DNA from: Cristatella mucedo
Taxonomy: Eukaryota > Bryozoa > Phylactolaemata > Cristatellidae
Reading direction: 5' to 3'
DNA: 64,000 bases
NCBI GenBank assembly: GCA_009760855.2
Contig: WPIO01000017.1
Location: 684,001-748,000, forward strand
Shown: positions 10,555 to 55,087 of the stretch, piece by piece
Numbering within the stretch: position 1 is the first letter of the stretch
Layout of the letters: every line of letters begins with the position of its first letter
Made by a program: the position numbers and the translations under genes
Notes under the pieces: generated by a model
What the model saw: only the letters and a program-made list of their open reading frames with translations
Told to the model about the DNA's origin: nothing
The model's database searches: none

Positions 10555-10740
10555 CTAGACTTCTTTTATCGTTCGCTTCCGGCTTTCCAGTTCCAGATAT
10601 ACGACGAGTGCCTCGCCCGCTAGAAACGCTTGTGCCTTGCTCGTACAAGATGCCTCGTCCCAGCCGTTTGCCGACGCACAGGCATCAAAGCGTTCAATCC
10701 AGAGGTCGAGCGGCGATCGACCGTCATACACCGACGGCAT
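10555..10740 (-). pseudogene. gag fragment of a Ty3-like LTR retrotransposon
   Basis: The frame contains YDGRSPLDLWIERFDACASA, NGWDEASCTSKAQAFLAGEA and LVVYLEL. The pattern W-x-x-R-F-(D/E)-x-C-A-x-A-N-G-W followed by L-x-G-E-A is typical of the N-terminal capsid region of animal Ty3-like gag. Only about 60 codons survive, with a stop at 10555 and no protease, polymerase or zinc knuckle nearby. Its orientation matches the - strand LTR at 11.46-14.06 kb, so they could be parts of one old element. Confidence 0.6.
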
Positions 10741-10759
10741 AATTGCAGTAAAAATAATC

Positions 10760-10928
10760 CTAGCTGATTAAACAGCCTTTTTTTATATAGCGACAGAAAA
10801 GCCTTTACGGCTATCACCACCGCTTGCAGTGGCGATAAAGAATCGCCCACCACAGGAATCGAACCCACGACGTCGGGACCGAGGTCGTGAAAGCAACCAC
10901 CTTACTTAGTGTGCCATCACGGCTCACC
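10760..10928 (-). mobile_element. SINE family A (tRNA-derived)
   Basis: On the - strand it reads TGGCACACTAAGTAAGG (A-box-like), then GGTCCCGACGTCGTGGGTTCGATTCC (B box GGTTCGATTCC). A body (GCAAGCGGTGGTGATAGCCG) and an AGGCTGTTTAATCAGC end follow. The same sequence recurs near 17.18, 17.35, 32.96, 53.59, 57.88 kb (-) and 50.34, 56.23 kb (+), which establishes a dispersed family. Confidence 0.85.
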
Positions 10929-10950
10929 ACCATTCTCTGCTACCAATTGT

Positions 10951-11460
10951 TACGTTTCTGTGTCCCTGCTGTAGCAGCGCTAGTGGAGTCTCACGAAGGC
11001 ACGAGCAGGCGAACAAGACTCAATCATTATTCCCACAGCGGGTACATATACGAGCTAGGAGCTGACTCACCATAGATAAGGGAGTGCATCTGTGGTGGGT
11101 CACATGCTTACATCAAAGGCTGCACCGAGTCAATTGCTCAACCATCTGCTGCAGGTGGGGCATACATTAGTGGCCGAGAAGCAACAGGCACACACAATAC
11201 TTTGATCCGTTGAGCACACGTATATGTACGCATTGATAGGAATAAAGAGAATGCGTCTCGTTAACCGCTCACGTTCGCCCGCTGAGTCTCCGTGAGACTC
11301 CCAATAGAGCTGCCGTCGCTGGAGCCACTGTTATACAACATCATGCCCAATACTTATAGCAAAGCAAATTAACAATTACTCTTACCCTTTTGTCCCAGCC
11401 TATTTAAAAATGAGGTGACGTCATTCGTCCAAGAGTTTCCAGATTCAATTCTCTTAGAAA
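10951..11460 (+). mobile_element. LTR-like remnant with AATAAA and TATTTAAA
   Basis: This block contains TGTTACG at 10,951, AATAAA at about 11,242, TATACAACA near 11,340 and GTCCCAGCCTATTTAAAAATGAG at about 11,395. The last resembles the promoter of the LTR at 12,330 (GTCTCAGCCAAGTATTTAAGAG). A TGACGTCA palindrome (a CRE-type site) follows at about 11,418. I read it as remnants of one or two related LTRs; I could not define ends or a target duplication. Confidence 0.4.
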
Positions 11461-12329
11461 TACCCCACACATGCCAACTCAAGCATTCTTGCGGAGGAAA
11501 CACGCCACAGTTGGGCTACTCACGTCCATAGTGGGGAACGACCCACATAGACGGAGCTGGAACCGGAGCCTAAACCCTGACCGGAGAACTAGGACTCAGC
11601 TTCCACCTTGCGGCAGGAATACGCCACCTCAGACACTCTTGCGGAGGAAACACGTCTCCACACTTAGGCTCCCTTCGTCTCTAGGGGGAACGGCCCAAAT
11701 AGACAGAGGAGCCCGAACCAACGGAATATTTCACACCATACCCACTACATTTAGCTCGCACCGGCAAATCTTTATGCCGAGACCACGCGCGAGCGGGCAC
11801 ACACAGAAAACAAAAGAAACACAAAATGCTAGCTCGGGCGCGATACGACCGTATTCGGTGGAGTCCACCGAATCCTCCTAGCGCCGCCTCGTCCTGTTCC
11901 GTCCATCGCCGGCGAACAGCCCGCCTTCCTCCCTCGCTTTCAGAGAAACGAGTTCGACGGCGTCGAAGCGAAGCCGGACAAAAGACCCAGAGCGAGCGTC
12001 GCTCGACTCTTAAATACTTGGCTGGGACAACGGGGCAAGAGCTTAGTGGTATTGGGCCCGACACCATGGCCCATTACGGTGAGGAATTAATACCGGCACT
12101 AGGCCACTGGAATGTCCCCTCTGTCCAGCTTGAATGGCGAATGGGTTCCAGACGATTCTTTTTGGAAAGAGTGATGGTGGAGGTTGACAGGCCAGCCAAC
12201 ATCAATCAGCAGCTCCCGCGGGTATCGGACAATTCTAAAGGCCAAATCGCCATCGCTGGTCTCAGAACTTCCTGGCTTGCTCTTAAGCTCTCGCTCTCTA
12301 ACCGCACTGGCGCTCCTCTCTGGCTCACT
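11461..12329 (-). mobile_element. - strand LTR, main part (interrupted resident copy)
   Basis: Its reverse complement matches 12,413 to about 13,290 along its whole length, at roughly 80% or better by eye, including the TATTTAAG box (complement at 12,009-12,016) and the 167-bp-type subrepeats. It stops at 12,329, exactly where the + strand LTR begins. Its first 87 bp are found on the other side at 13,978-14,064. It is the target of the nested insertion. Confidence 0.82.
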
Positions 12330-13977
12330 TGTAGCGCCCTGCTGGCCTTGGCTGAATTTTAGCACGAACAAAAGCTGTTCGGAGGCGGGCTAGAACTCCT
12401 TTGTCCTGGAGCAGTGAGCCAGAGAGGAGCGTCAGTGCGGTTAGAGAGGAAGCGCTTAAGAGCAAGCCAGGAAGCTCTCTGACCAGCGGTGGCGAGTCGG
12501 CCTTTGGAATTGGTCCGATACCCGCGGGAGCGGCTGATCGATGTTGGCTGGCCTGTCAACCTTCGCCATCACTCTGTCCAAAAAGAATCGTCTGGAACCC
12601 ATTCGCCATTCAAGCTGGACAGAGGGGACATTCCAGTGGCCTAGTGCCGGTATTAATTCCTCACCGTAATGGGCCATGGTGTCGGGCCCAATACCACTAA
12701 GCTCTTGCCCCGTTGTCTCAGCCAAGTATTTAAGAGTCGAGCGACGCTCGCTCTGGGTCTTTTGCCTCGTGTCTTTTGTCTTTGGTCCGGCTCTGCGCCT
12801 CGACGCCGTCGGGCACTCGTTTCTCTAAAAGCGAGGGAGGAGGGCGGGCTGTCCGCCGACGATGGACGGAACAGGACGAGACAGCTCTCAGAGGATTCGG
12901 TGGAACTCCACCGAAAACGGTCGTATCGCGCCCGGGCTGGTATTTTGTGTTCTTTCGTGTTTTGTGTGTTCGCGCTAGCACGTGGTCTCGGCATAGGGTT
13001 TTGCCGGTGCGAGCTAGGCGTAGTTAGCGTCTGTGGAGCCCTAGTTCTCCGGGTAGGGTTTGGGCTCCGGTTCGCGCTTCAGTGTGGAGAAGTATTTCCT
13101 CCACAGGGGTGCTTGAGTTGGCGTGTGTGGAGTATTCCTGCCGCACTGGTGGAAACCGAGTTCTAGTTCCCGGTCAGGGTTTAGACTCTGGTTCGGGCTC
13201 CGTCTATTTGGGTCGTTTCCCATTATACTCGTAAGCAGCCCCAGTGTGGAGAAGTATTCCCTCCGCAAGAGTGCTCGAGTTGGCGTGTGTGAAGTATTCC
13301 TGCCACACTGTTGGAAACCGAGTTCTAGTTCACCGGTCAGGGTTTAGACTCTGGTTCGGGCTCCGTCTATTTGGGTCGTTTCCCATTATACACGTAAGCA
13401 GCCCCAGTGTGAAGAAGTATTTCCTCCGCAAGAGTGCTTGAGTTGGCGTGTGTGGAGTATTCCGGCCGCACTGGTGGAAACCGAGTTCTAGTTCACCGGT
13501 CAGGGTTTAGACTCCGGTATGCGCTTCAGTGCGGAGGAGTATTCCCTCCGCAAGAGTGTTTACGTTGGCGTGTTTGGGGTATTCCCTCGGCACAGGTGGG
13601 AACGGATTCCTAGTTCACCGGTTAGGGTTTAGGGTCCGGGTCGCGCTTAGTGTGGAGGAGTATTCCCTCCGCAAGAGTGTTGGTACAGTTGAGAACGTGC
13701 GAGGAGTGTGGAGATAAAGCTGAACTAGGCGCGCAGCGACTTTGTGCGCTTGCGAATAAAGTTCAGTAAAATCCCCAATCTGTGTGTCTCGCTTTCCAAT
13801 TCACGCCGCGGACTCACGACCCCGTTTAGTAACGGTAAGCAGGTCAGAGCCAGAAACGCTCGTTTCGTGGCGGCCAGCTTATTGCGCGTAGGCGTGCACC
13901 GAACGGCATTAGGCGATAAGCTACGCCGCTAGGTAAGCGGCAGGTCAAGCCTACCCCGCCGAGCCTTCGGCGTTACA
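12330..13977 (+). mobile_element. complete solo LTR, 1,648 bp, 4-bp target duplication CACT
   Basis: The ends are TGTAGCGCC and GGCGTTACA, an inverted pair of the usual TG...CA type. CACT flanks both sides (12,326-12,329 and 13,978-13,981). The interrupted resident LTR reads AGTG once at the equivalent place in the intact copy (GGAGCAGTGAGCC, 12,408-12,420), which proves that the four bases were duplicated. Internal signals are a TATTTAAG box at 12,727-12,734 and AATAAA at 13,755-13,760, about 1 kb apart, with subrepeats between. No internal coding region or second LTR is attached, so it is a solo LTR left by recombination. Confidence 0.83.
13078..13713 (+). repeat. tandem subrepeats inside the LTR (about 5 units)
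   Basis: Units begin near 13,078, 13,236, 13,403, 13,527 and 13,650 with CAGTGTGGAGAAGTATT(C/T)CC. They share CTCCGCAAGAGTG, GTTGGCGTGTGTG and GGTCAGGGTTTAGACTC. Unit length drops from about 160-167 to about 123 bp because later units lack the GTCTATTTGGGTCGTTTCCC block. The - strand LTR carries about two units (11,461-11,710). Confidence 0.88.
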
Positions 13978-14064
13978 CACTGCTCCAGGACAAAGGAGTT
14001 CTTGCCCGCCGTCGAACAGCTCTTGTTCGCGCTAAAATTAAGCCAAGGCCAGCAAGGCGCTACA
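13978..14064 (-). mobile_element. first 87 bp of the interrupted - strand LTR
   Basis: Reverse-complemented, it starts TGTAGCGCCTTGCTGG and ends GGAGCAGTG. It matches 12,330-12,416 closely and completes the LTR at 11,461-12,329. Confidence 0.82.
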
Positions 14065-15284
14065 CGTTCGTATAGCACCCGTGGGTGGCTCGCGTGTGTT
14101 GCGGGTGTGCGTATGCCTGCGTGCTCTCGACGTAAGTAAATGAGGCGATAGATAGTTGCTTTTAGGGTTTAACCCCCTCCCATCCGCCTCCAGCGAGAAG
14201 GAGGGATTGTTTTCATTTAGCGAAACAGCCCTCAGTTTACCTGCTTTCGAGTAATGTAGAAGCGGAAGCCTGTACCTGACAGGAGTTCGGGTCCGGCGAA
14301 GCAACGATCGGTAGCATAGCGGCCTTCTTACACGACTGAGGCCGCGGCACGCCTGAACCGACGTCGCTAGCCCTGTGCTCCACTTTTCAGGCCCTCCGTC
14401 TGTGAGGATCACGCCCCAGCATTGATGCAGGTGACCTAAGTACGGGGTGGGGCTATTTGCCCCGTAAGAGTGTTCGCCTCGGTGCGAGCTTTCAAGGAGT
14501 GCGACGATGTGTGACCGAACTAGACTAGGCTGCAGCGACATTCTGCGCCAGCGAACAAAGTTGGGTAAAAACCTTCCATCGGCGATTTGCGACTTGGTCC
14601 AGCGTACACCGACGAACACCCGTCCCTCGAGGCAAAGATGGGTAGGATCGCGAAAGAGAAACTCCAGCGAGGAGGCGACCTACTTATCGAGCACTCACGC
14701 TTCGAACAGCCAGTCGGCGGGGGGGGGAGCCGTGCGCATCAGCAGGGCCGAAGCCCGTCGTCAGCCCCCCCCCCCCGCCCCCTGGGCTTACACGCATTAC
14801 GGGGTTGCATGCGAGCGCGCGCGAAAACTCAGCGCTGAAACGCTTCTCGCTTCCGGCTTCCTGTCAAGCAGCGAATTCAGTCCGAGAGACGCTCGCTCGC
14901 TGCGGTATATGGAAGTCTGTCGCGAGACTAATGTTCGCACCTGTGATCGCCATTCTAATTAGGCTCGCCTCTCCACCTGCAGCCGTGTCAGCCGCGCCCG
15001 GACCGAGAGCTTTTGCAGAGAACCGTAGAAGAAGAACTGTAGCTTTTCCCACACCGCGCTGCCGCGCTCCCTGTCGGGCGACGACTCCTAGTCCCAGCAG
15101 CCGTTGCTGCGGCCGAGTAGCGAGCGTGCGGAGAATACTCTTCCGCAAGCGTTCGAGCGGCTTCGAGACGATCGCGAGGCAGCAGCGTCGCCGCCGCGGC
15201 CTTCCGAGGACGACACGGAACTCGGCTTCGAACAGCGGTCTTGGGCACACGCGGCGACTACACTTGTGTCGTGAGCTTCGCAGC
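14065..15284. other. GC-rich, repeat-derived, no gene recognised
   Basis: Around 14,515-14,580 there is a copy of the LTR polyadenylation region (AGCGAACAAAGTTGGGTAAAAACC versus GCGAATAAAGTTCAGTAAAATCC at 13,750), so another related LTR lies here. A run of 14 C at about 14,767 and G-runs at 14,718 are present. Long frames occur on both strands but share no protein features and are probably a consequence of high GC. Confidence 0.4.
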
Positions 15285-15865
15285 TTTCACATCACACCAT
15301 TTCTCGCCGACCTGCACTGGCTACCAGTCAAGCAAGGCATCGACTTCAAGGTTTTGTCACTCACTTTTAGGTCCCTTCATCCTTTGGCTCCAGCTTACCC
15401 ATCAGATCTACTCCCGCACCAGACTACGCATCGTACCGCCCGCTTTTCGGAATCTGTTTACCAATACCTCGTACTAACCTCGAATCCTCTGGAAAGAGTG
15501 CCTTTAGTTCGTATGCTCCCAAAACCTGGAACTCGCTCCCGACTTCCGTCACGAATTCCCCTGAGTTGACCACATTTAAATGGATACTAAAACGCATCTA
15601 TTTATCACAGCATTTAGTGGATCCCTGTGATTCGCCTTTATGTGCTTATGCGTGCTGACACTGTGCATGCTGCCACTAACCACACTTGCATGCTGACCCT
15701 GTGCACGTCACCCCTAACCTAGTTATTCCTGTTGTTTATAGAGCGTGCTACCACTAACCATTCAGTCATGCTTCTTTTGCAGCAAATGTAAAGCACCTAG
15801 AAAGAGATTGAGGTCTCTGATGGCGCTTTATCGAGTGTGCTTTTGTAATTTTTATTATTATTATT
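15285..15865 (+). mobile_element. 5'-truncated LINE with complete 3' tail
   Basis: The sequence gives ITPFLADLHWLPVKQGIDFK and VLSLTFRSLHPLAPAYPSDL, the C-terminal end of the reverse transcriptase frame. The shared 3' region follows (CATGCTGACCCTGTGCACGTCACCCC, then AAAGCACCTAGAAAGAGATTGAGGTCTCTGATGGCGCTTTA) and a TTATTATTA tail at about 15,850. Same family as 3,177-5,632, opposite strand. Confidence 0.87.
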
Positions 15866-15980
15866 TCGCGAGAACGAAGTACGCTAGCGGTGAAAGGAGG
15901 ACATTGCTAGCGATTAGAAAAACCGAACGCGGCACACGTGCGCAGCAGCGACACGATGGGCTAATATATAATATATAATT

Positions 15981-16112
15981 CTTTTATATAGCGCCCCAAG
16001 AGGAATTAATCTCTATTCAGGCGCTTCACATTTGCCTCGGGGCTCGAGCCCACGACCTCAGTCACACATTGGTCGGGGCGAGCACCTTAACCGCTAGACC
16101 ATACCAGCTCGG
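15981..16112 (-). mobile_element. SINE family B (tRNA-derived)
   Basis: On the - strand: TGGTCTAGCGGTTAAGG (A box), GTGGGCTCGAGCCCC (B box), then a tail GAAGCGCCTGAATAGAGATTAATTCCTCTTGGGGCGCTATA, a nested hairpin shared with the LINE 3' end. Other copies lie at 24.60, 30.07 (-) and 56.85 kb (+). Confidence 0.88.
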
Positions 16113-17112
16113 CAATTCCTCGGCAATTCCATTCTAGGCAATTCTCGGCAAAGCCTCGGGGCTGGCCTCCAGCTCCGAAGCCTCGCGGCAGCGGCGGTCT
16201 ACGGCGGCGCGGTCCGTACGCATCCGTCGCCCGTCGCTCGGTGGCCCTGCAGCGCCTGGCTCGGGCGGTGGGCCAGGCGGCCACGCGCCGGCGTCAGCCG
16301 GCTAGCCCTACCGACGGCCTCGGTGCCGCCCCGCCCCACCCCGCCCCCGGCGTGGCTGCCACTGCGTCGGCCCAGCTCCCTCCTGAAAGAGCGGGCCGTC
16401 GGCGGCGGCTGCTGCTGCTGGAGGGATGTTTACTTTGTATCGGCGAGCTCGCATTCTTTTCCTCGCGACTTCCGGCGAGGGCCTGCGAACGGAATGCCGC
16501 CATTCTGCAGCCCGGGGGGAGCCCCGACGACCGAGGAGCACCGATCGTTGATTGACTCGTCCGCCGACCTTCTACCAACCGCCAACCTTCTACCATTAGC
16601 TAGGTTAGTTAGCTGGTATGTGAGTTAGTTTGTTGTTTGTTAGTGAAGTTTGTTAGCTTAAGCGTGTCGCAGCTGCTAACGTCACGCTTATAACATGCAT
16701 GTTGCGATGTTTACAGTACTATTAGGAGGGTAAAGCAGTGGTGACCGTCGCGGCCAAAATGGATAGGGGCACGAATCCTTAATTTGCAGGTGCTGCTGCA
16801 GCATGCACACTCATAGTTGAAATTGAGCGAGCCTTACTGCGCCCGCCTCCAGTAAGCAGTGGACATGCATAACAAGAATTTGCCCGCCATTGTTCGCGGG
16901 GCTTACTGCTTAATATTTATAAATTTAAAAGTGGGCAACACGTGCGTATGTTTTATTCATGCAACTCAATGTTGATTCGCTAACCAGAACTGACGAATAC
17001 ATTGTATGCAAGATTATATTTGTGCTCATTTTTATAAGAACCTATTAAATGTAGCTGTGAGAAATACGTCTTCATTTTCCCACCTAAAAAATACGAGCTG
17101 ATTTAATAGCCT

Positions 17113-17114
<2 letters not shown>
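16113..17114. other. GC-rich then AT-rich intergenic DNA
   Basis: 16,113-16,600 is very GC-rich and CpG-rich, with GGCAATTC repeated four times near 16,110-16,150. After 16,650 the base composition drops sharply. No exon or terminal repeats are seen. It could be a CpG-rich promoter region, but no initiation element is recognisable. Confidence 0.3.
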
Positions 17115-17155
<41 letters not shown>

Positions 17156-17184
17156 ATATATATGTATATATATATATATGTATA
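17115..17184. repeat. (TA)n/(TATG)n microsatellite
   Basis: Alternating TA with scattered TATGTA interruptions, directly abutting a SINE A copy. Confidence 0.95.
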
Positions 17185-17330
17185 GCGGCAGAGGAGTCTT
17201 GAGGGCTATCACCACCGCTTGCAGTGGCAATTAAGGATTGCCCAGCGAAGGATTCGAACCCGTGACCTCGGGACCGAGGTCGTGAAAAGCAACAGCCTTA
17301 CCTAGTGTGCCATTACTGCTCACCAATATA
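17180..17330 (-). mobile_element. SINE family A copy
   Basis: Complement shows the B-box region (GGATTCGAACCCGTGACCTCGGGACCGAGG) and the A-box region (CTTACCTAGTGTGCCA). A second copy begins 20 nt away in the same orientation, so this is a tandem or back-to-back pair. Confidence 0.85.
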
Positions 17331-17344
17331 AAAAAATAAAAAAA

Positions 17345-17485
17345 TAAATAAATCCTAGCTGATTAAACAGCCTCTTTTGTATAGCGACAGAAGAGCCTTT
17401 ACGGCTATCACCACCGCTTGCAGTGGCGATAAAGGATCGCCCCACCGCAGGAATCGAACCCACGACCTCGGGACTGAGGCAGATA
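17345..17485 (-). mobile_element. SINE family A copy, truncated at the tRNA end
   Basis: It has the whole body (TAGCTGATTAAACAGCCTC to GGAATCGAACCCACGACCTC) but breaks off after GGGACTGAGG, so the A box is lost. Confidence 0.85.
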
Positions 17486-17966
17486 TTACTCCATTAACTT
17501 CGAGCTGTAAGCTTGGCAGTCAGAGCGGTGGGCTCACCATCAGCTGACACTCACTCGTAACCGCTTTCCGAAGCAAAGTTGCAGTTGTCCATTAACATTT
17601 ATGGATGCAGGTTAATTTCCATATAAAACCTGTGATTTCAGGTCCGCCATTTTTGACCGGCGTCTTTTCCCAAAAATGATCTGGGGGGAAGAAGCAACGC
17701 GAGCACAGTATAAGCGTAACTATAGTAGACTATACGAGAAACCAGCAACAAAGGAAGGCTCTCGCTGCCGATACTCAGAGAGAGCGTCGCATGCGACATG
17801 CTCTAAAAAAGGCACAGACTGATGAAGCCCGGAAGCTGCGGGCTGTCAAAGCTCAGTGAATGTTTCACTTACGAGGTCAAAAACAGGAGACTGGTGGTAA
17901 GATTCGACCACTTCGCGATCCGGTTCGTGCTATGGAGTCCCTGCCCGACTGTGGGCTCAGCTCGCC
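17486..17966. other. intergenic, short coding-like relic
   Basis: Around 17,738-17,860 one frame reads RNQQQRKALAADTQRERRMR and HALKKAQTDEARKLRAVKAQ before a stop. This highly charged Arg/Lys/Gln helix may be a transposon-protein relic; too short to name. Confidence 0.25.
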
Positions 17967-18042
17967 AGCTAGGTCCTCGGCTTACAGCTAGGTCCTCGTC
18001 TTACAGCTAGGTCCTCGGCTTACAGCTAGGTCCTCGGACATT
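17967..18042 (+). repeat. 19-bp minisatellite, four copies
   Basis: The unit AGCTAGGTCCTCGGCTTAC repeats at 17,967, 17,986, 18,005 and 18,024 with one substitution (CGTCTT in the second). Confidence 0.95.
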
Positions 18043-18054
18043 GAAGCCCGCATT

Positions 18055-18370
18055 GTAATAATAATAATAGTAATATACTTGTATAGCGCCATCAAAGAGC
18101 TTACGTCTCTTTCTAGGCACTTTACATGTGCTGTAAAGGAAGTAGGATCGAATGGATAGTGGTAGCATGCTCAATGTCAACAAGCATAACATGGTTAGAT
18201 GTGACATGCGAAAGGTCAGCAATTCTGGTTCGAGGCGGAGTGCGTAGTGTCGGCGCGCCGCATAATCGCACAAAGGACGAATCGCGTGGACGCACTAAAT
18301 GCTTCGATAAATAGAAGTGCTTTTACCTTCTCTCTTTTTAAATCTTGAGTCGGGGAATGTCGTAATGCAA
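18055..18370 (-). mobile_element. LINE 3' end fragment
   Basis: Starts with AATAATAATAGTAAT and the hairpin GCGCCATCAAAGAGCTTACGTCTCTTTCTAGGC. It then follows the 3' UTR of the window's main LINE (AACAAGCATAACATGGTTAG...AGGACGAATCGCGTGGACGCACTAAATGC). Confidence 0.82.
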
Positions 18371-18419
18371 CACTGAAATTTTTCCGTAATTTTAAAGGGG
18401 CGTAGGCTAATCAAGTCAG

Positions 18420-19995
18420 TAGCGGCGTGGCGAGCGGTGGGTGAAACGCTACATCTCGCTTAGTAGGAGCATGAACCCATTGGACTTTCGCACTGCCGGC
18501 GCTCGGCCGCGCATCCATAACGCAAGCCGCTGACTAGCCTTGTGTGGCGGTGCGGCCGCTCCGCGCGGTGTGAAGTCGTTCAAAACTCTCCACACTTTCC
18601 GGCCCGCGTAGCGTCCCGTCGCGGCAGGTGCCCTCCCCCTACCCGTAGCCGGCGCCGGGCGCTGGCCGCTCTTTGTTTACGCTCGACAATCGAGGCTGAC
18701 TCCGCCCCGGCCCGCCAGTTGCGCGCAGATTTGAACGCTGTTAGCACACGTCGCTATAGCTACCTTGGAGCCGGGTCAGGGGCTAGCGTGCGTGCGGAGC
18801 GTCTTTACGGTTGCATGCGAGGGCCTGACACCGACGGTAAGCATCGTTCCTGGTCGAGCCCGCGCTCTTTGCGGCGATCTGCCATCGCGTGCGGATGCGC
18901 CGCCGACGCCGCCGGGGTCCTAAGCAGCTGGCTACGAAGCGCCGCTCCGTCGCCTGCCACCGCCGCACTCCGCGTCCCATCCGCCTCCAGCGCCCCCAGC
19001 TTTCTATTGCCGCAGTCGCGCAGCGATCGGACGGCGAGCGCCGGCGCTGGCTGTCCGATCGCTGCGCGACAAAGGCGCCGCCGCAGAGCACTTCTCGATA
19101 CATACGCGGCTGCCGGCCGGCGGTGTAGCTGAGCAGCCGCGCTGATGAGCCCGGCCCCGCTGTGAGCCGGTGCCCCGGCTAGCAGCCATCCGCCGACAGC
19201 TTCGCCCAGTGGCTGACGCTCTTGACGAGAGCCCTTTGAGCGTGCCGCGAGTTGCCTAACCCTCTGTGCGTAGCCGCCCCGCCCACCCTCCCCCTGCCCC
19301 CTACCCGCTTGCACCCACCCGTTCCTTCCCTCGCGGCCGAAGCAGAGCGTCGTCCATGCAAGACGCCGGATGGCCGACGCACCTCGCTCGCCGCTCGTGA
19401 CGTCTCACCCGGGCCGCCCTCGAGCCGCCGACCGATTGCGTCGGCAGATGAGAACGAGAGGCCGGCCCCCTCTGGATCTAAGCAGGAGCCACCTACGCCT
19501 GAGCACGTCCCTAGCTCCCACCCAGCCTTGACGACTCGGTTACACGACCTCTTCCCGTGGGCCTGGCCCGGAGCGCAGCTCGTGTGCAGCCTGGCAGAGT
19601 GGACAGACGATTCGTGCTCGCTTCGGTCTGCCAGTAGCAGCCTTGGGAGCCTAGAGGACCCTCGTAGCCCCCAGAGGACCCTCGTAGGTCGGCTGCTGAC
19701 GTGTGGACGTGTCCGTGCTGCGCCGACCATGCGTGCTCAATCTCACGTGGTCGGCAGTTATCGCTGGCTCATCGCGAGATCTTTACCCCCACGACCTGTG
19801 CACTGATGGCGCGAAGTGAGTTGATGATTTTTCGAGCTTCGGTCGGTAGGAATATCATTAGACTCGCTTGGCAGTCACCTCGAGGATTAGGATAGCAGCT
19901 GAGGCTCTTTAGTAGAGGTGGCTGGTTAAGGTCTCGAGGTCGACAGCATCCGTATCCGGTCGCATCCTTTCGGCTTTTCCATTTCGATGTGTATG

Positions 19996-19996
<1 letters not shown>
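18420..19996. other. GC-rich CpG-dense block, no gene assigned
   Basis: Roughly 1.4 kb of high GC with long frames on both strands. The + frame across 19,252-19,806 is Pro/Ser/Arg-rich and could be disordered coding sequence, but no splice junction joins it in phase to the exon at 20,270. It contains a large palindrome (19,015-19,070) and short direct repeats (AGAGGACCCTCGTAG twice near 19,655-19,690). Being CpG-rich and just upstream of the 20.27-kb exon, it could hold that gene's promoter; this is inference. Confidence 0.3.
19015..19070. repeat. 56-bp near-perfect palindrome
   Basis: Arms GTCGCGCAGCGATCGGAC (19,015-19,032) and GTCCGATCGCTGCGCGAC (19,053-19,070) are perfect complements. The 20-nt centre contains AGCGCCGGCGCT, itself palindromic about the same axis. 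Only two base pairs in the whole 56 are mismatched. Confidence 0.95.

Positions 19997-20060
<64 letters not shown>
19997..20060. repeat. (CA)n microsatellite
   Basis: An uninterrupted CA tract of about 62 nt. Confidence 0.97.
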
Positions 20061-20062
<2 letters not shown>

Positions 20063-20269
20063 ACACTCACACAAAAATGGGTGCAGTCGCTTTGGACTAA
20101 TTGTCCATTCGCCGGGGATGCCACAGCAGCTGATTGTATGGTCTTCTGTCAACTTCACAGAGCCTCCAGCAGTGTGTGCATGCATGAGTGGCCGCGTTGC
20201 TGTTGAGGATACTTTGCACTCGTCGTGATCGTCGTGATCATCGTGATTATCGACTCGCGCTATATTCAG

Positions 20270-55087
<34,818 letters not shown>

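Noticed and set aside
10760-10928. tRNA genes, from A- and B-box-like motifs at this and other sites
   Set aside because: The same tRNA-like head plus body occurs repeatedly with decayed stems; these are SINEs.
11461-13715. Foldback (FB-type) transposon with long inverted repeats made of subrepeats
   Set aside because: The stranded 87-bp LTR end at 13,978-14,064 and the CACT duplication are explained better by one LTR inserted into an inverted LTR.
14038-14619. Long frames of 190 codons or so in GC-rich DNA at 14-19.8 kb
   Set aside because: They occur on both strands and in several frames at once, overlap LTR or SINE sequence and lack protein-like composition; high GC explains them.
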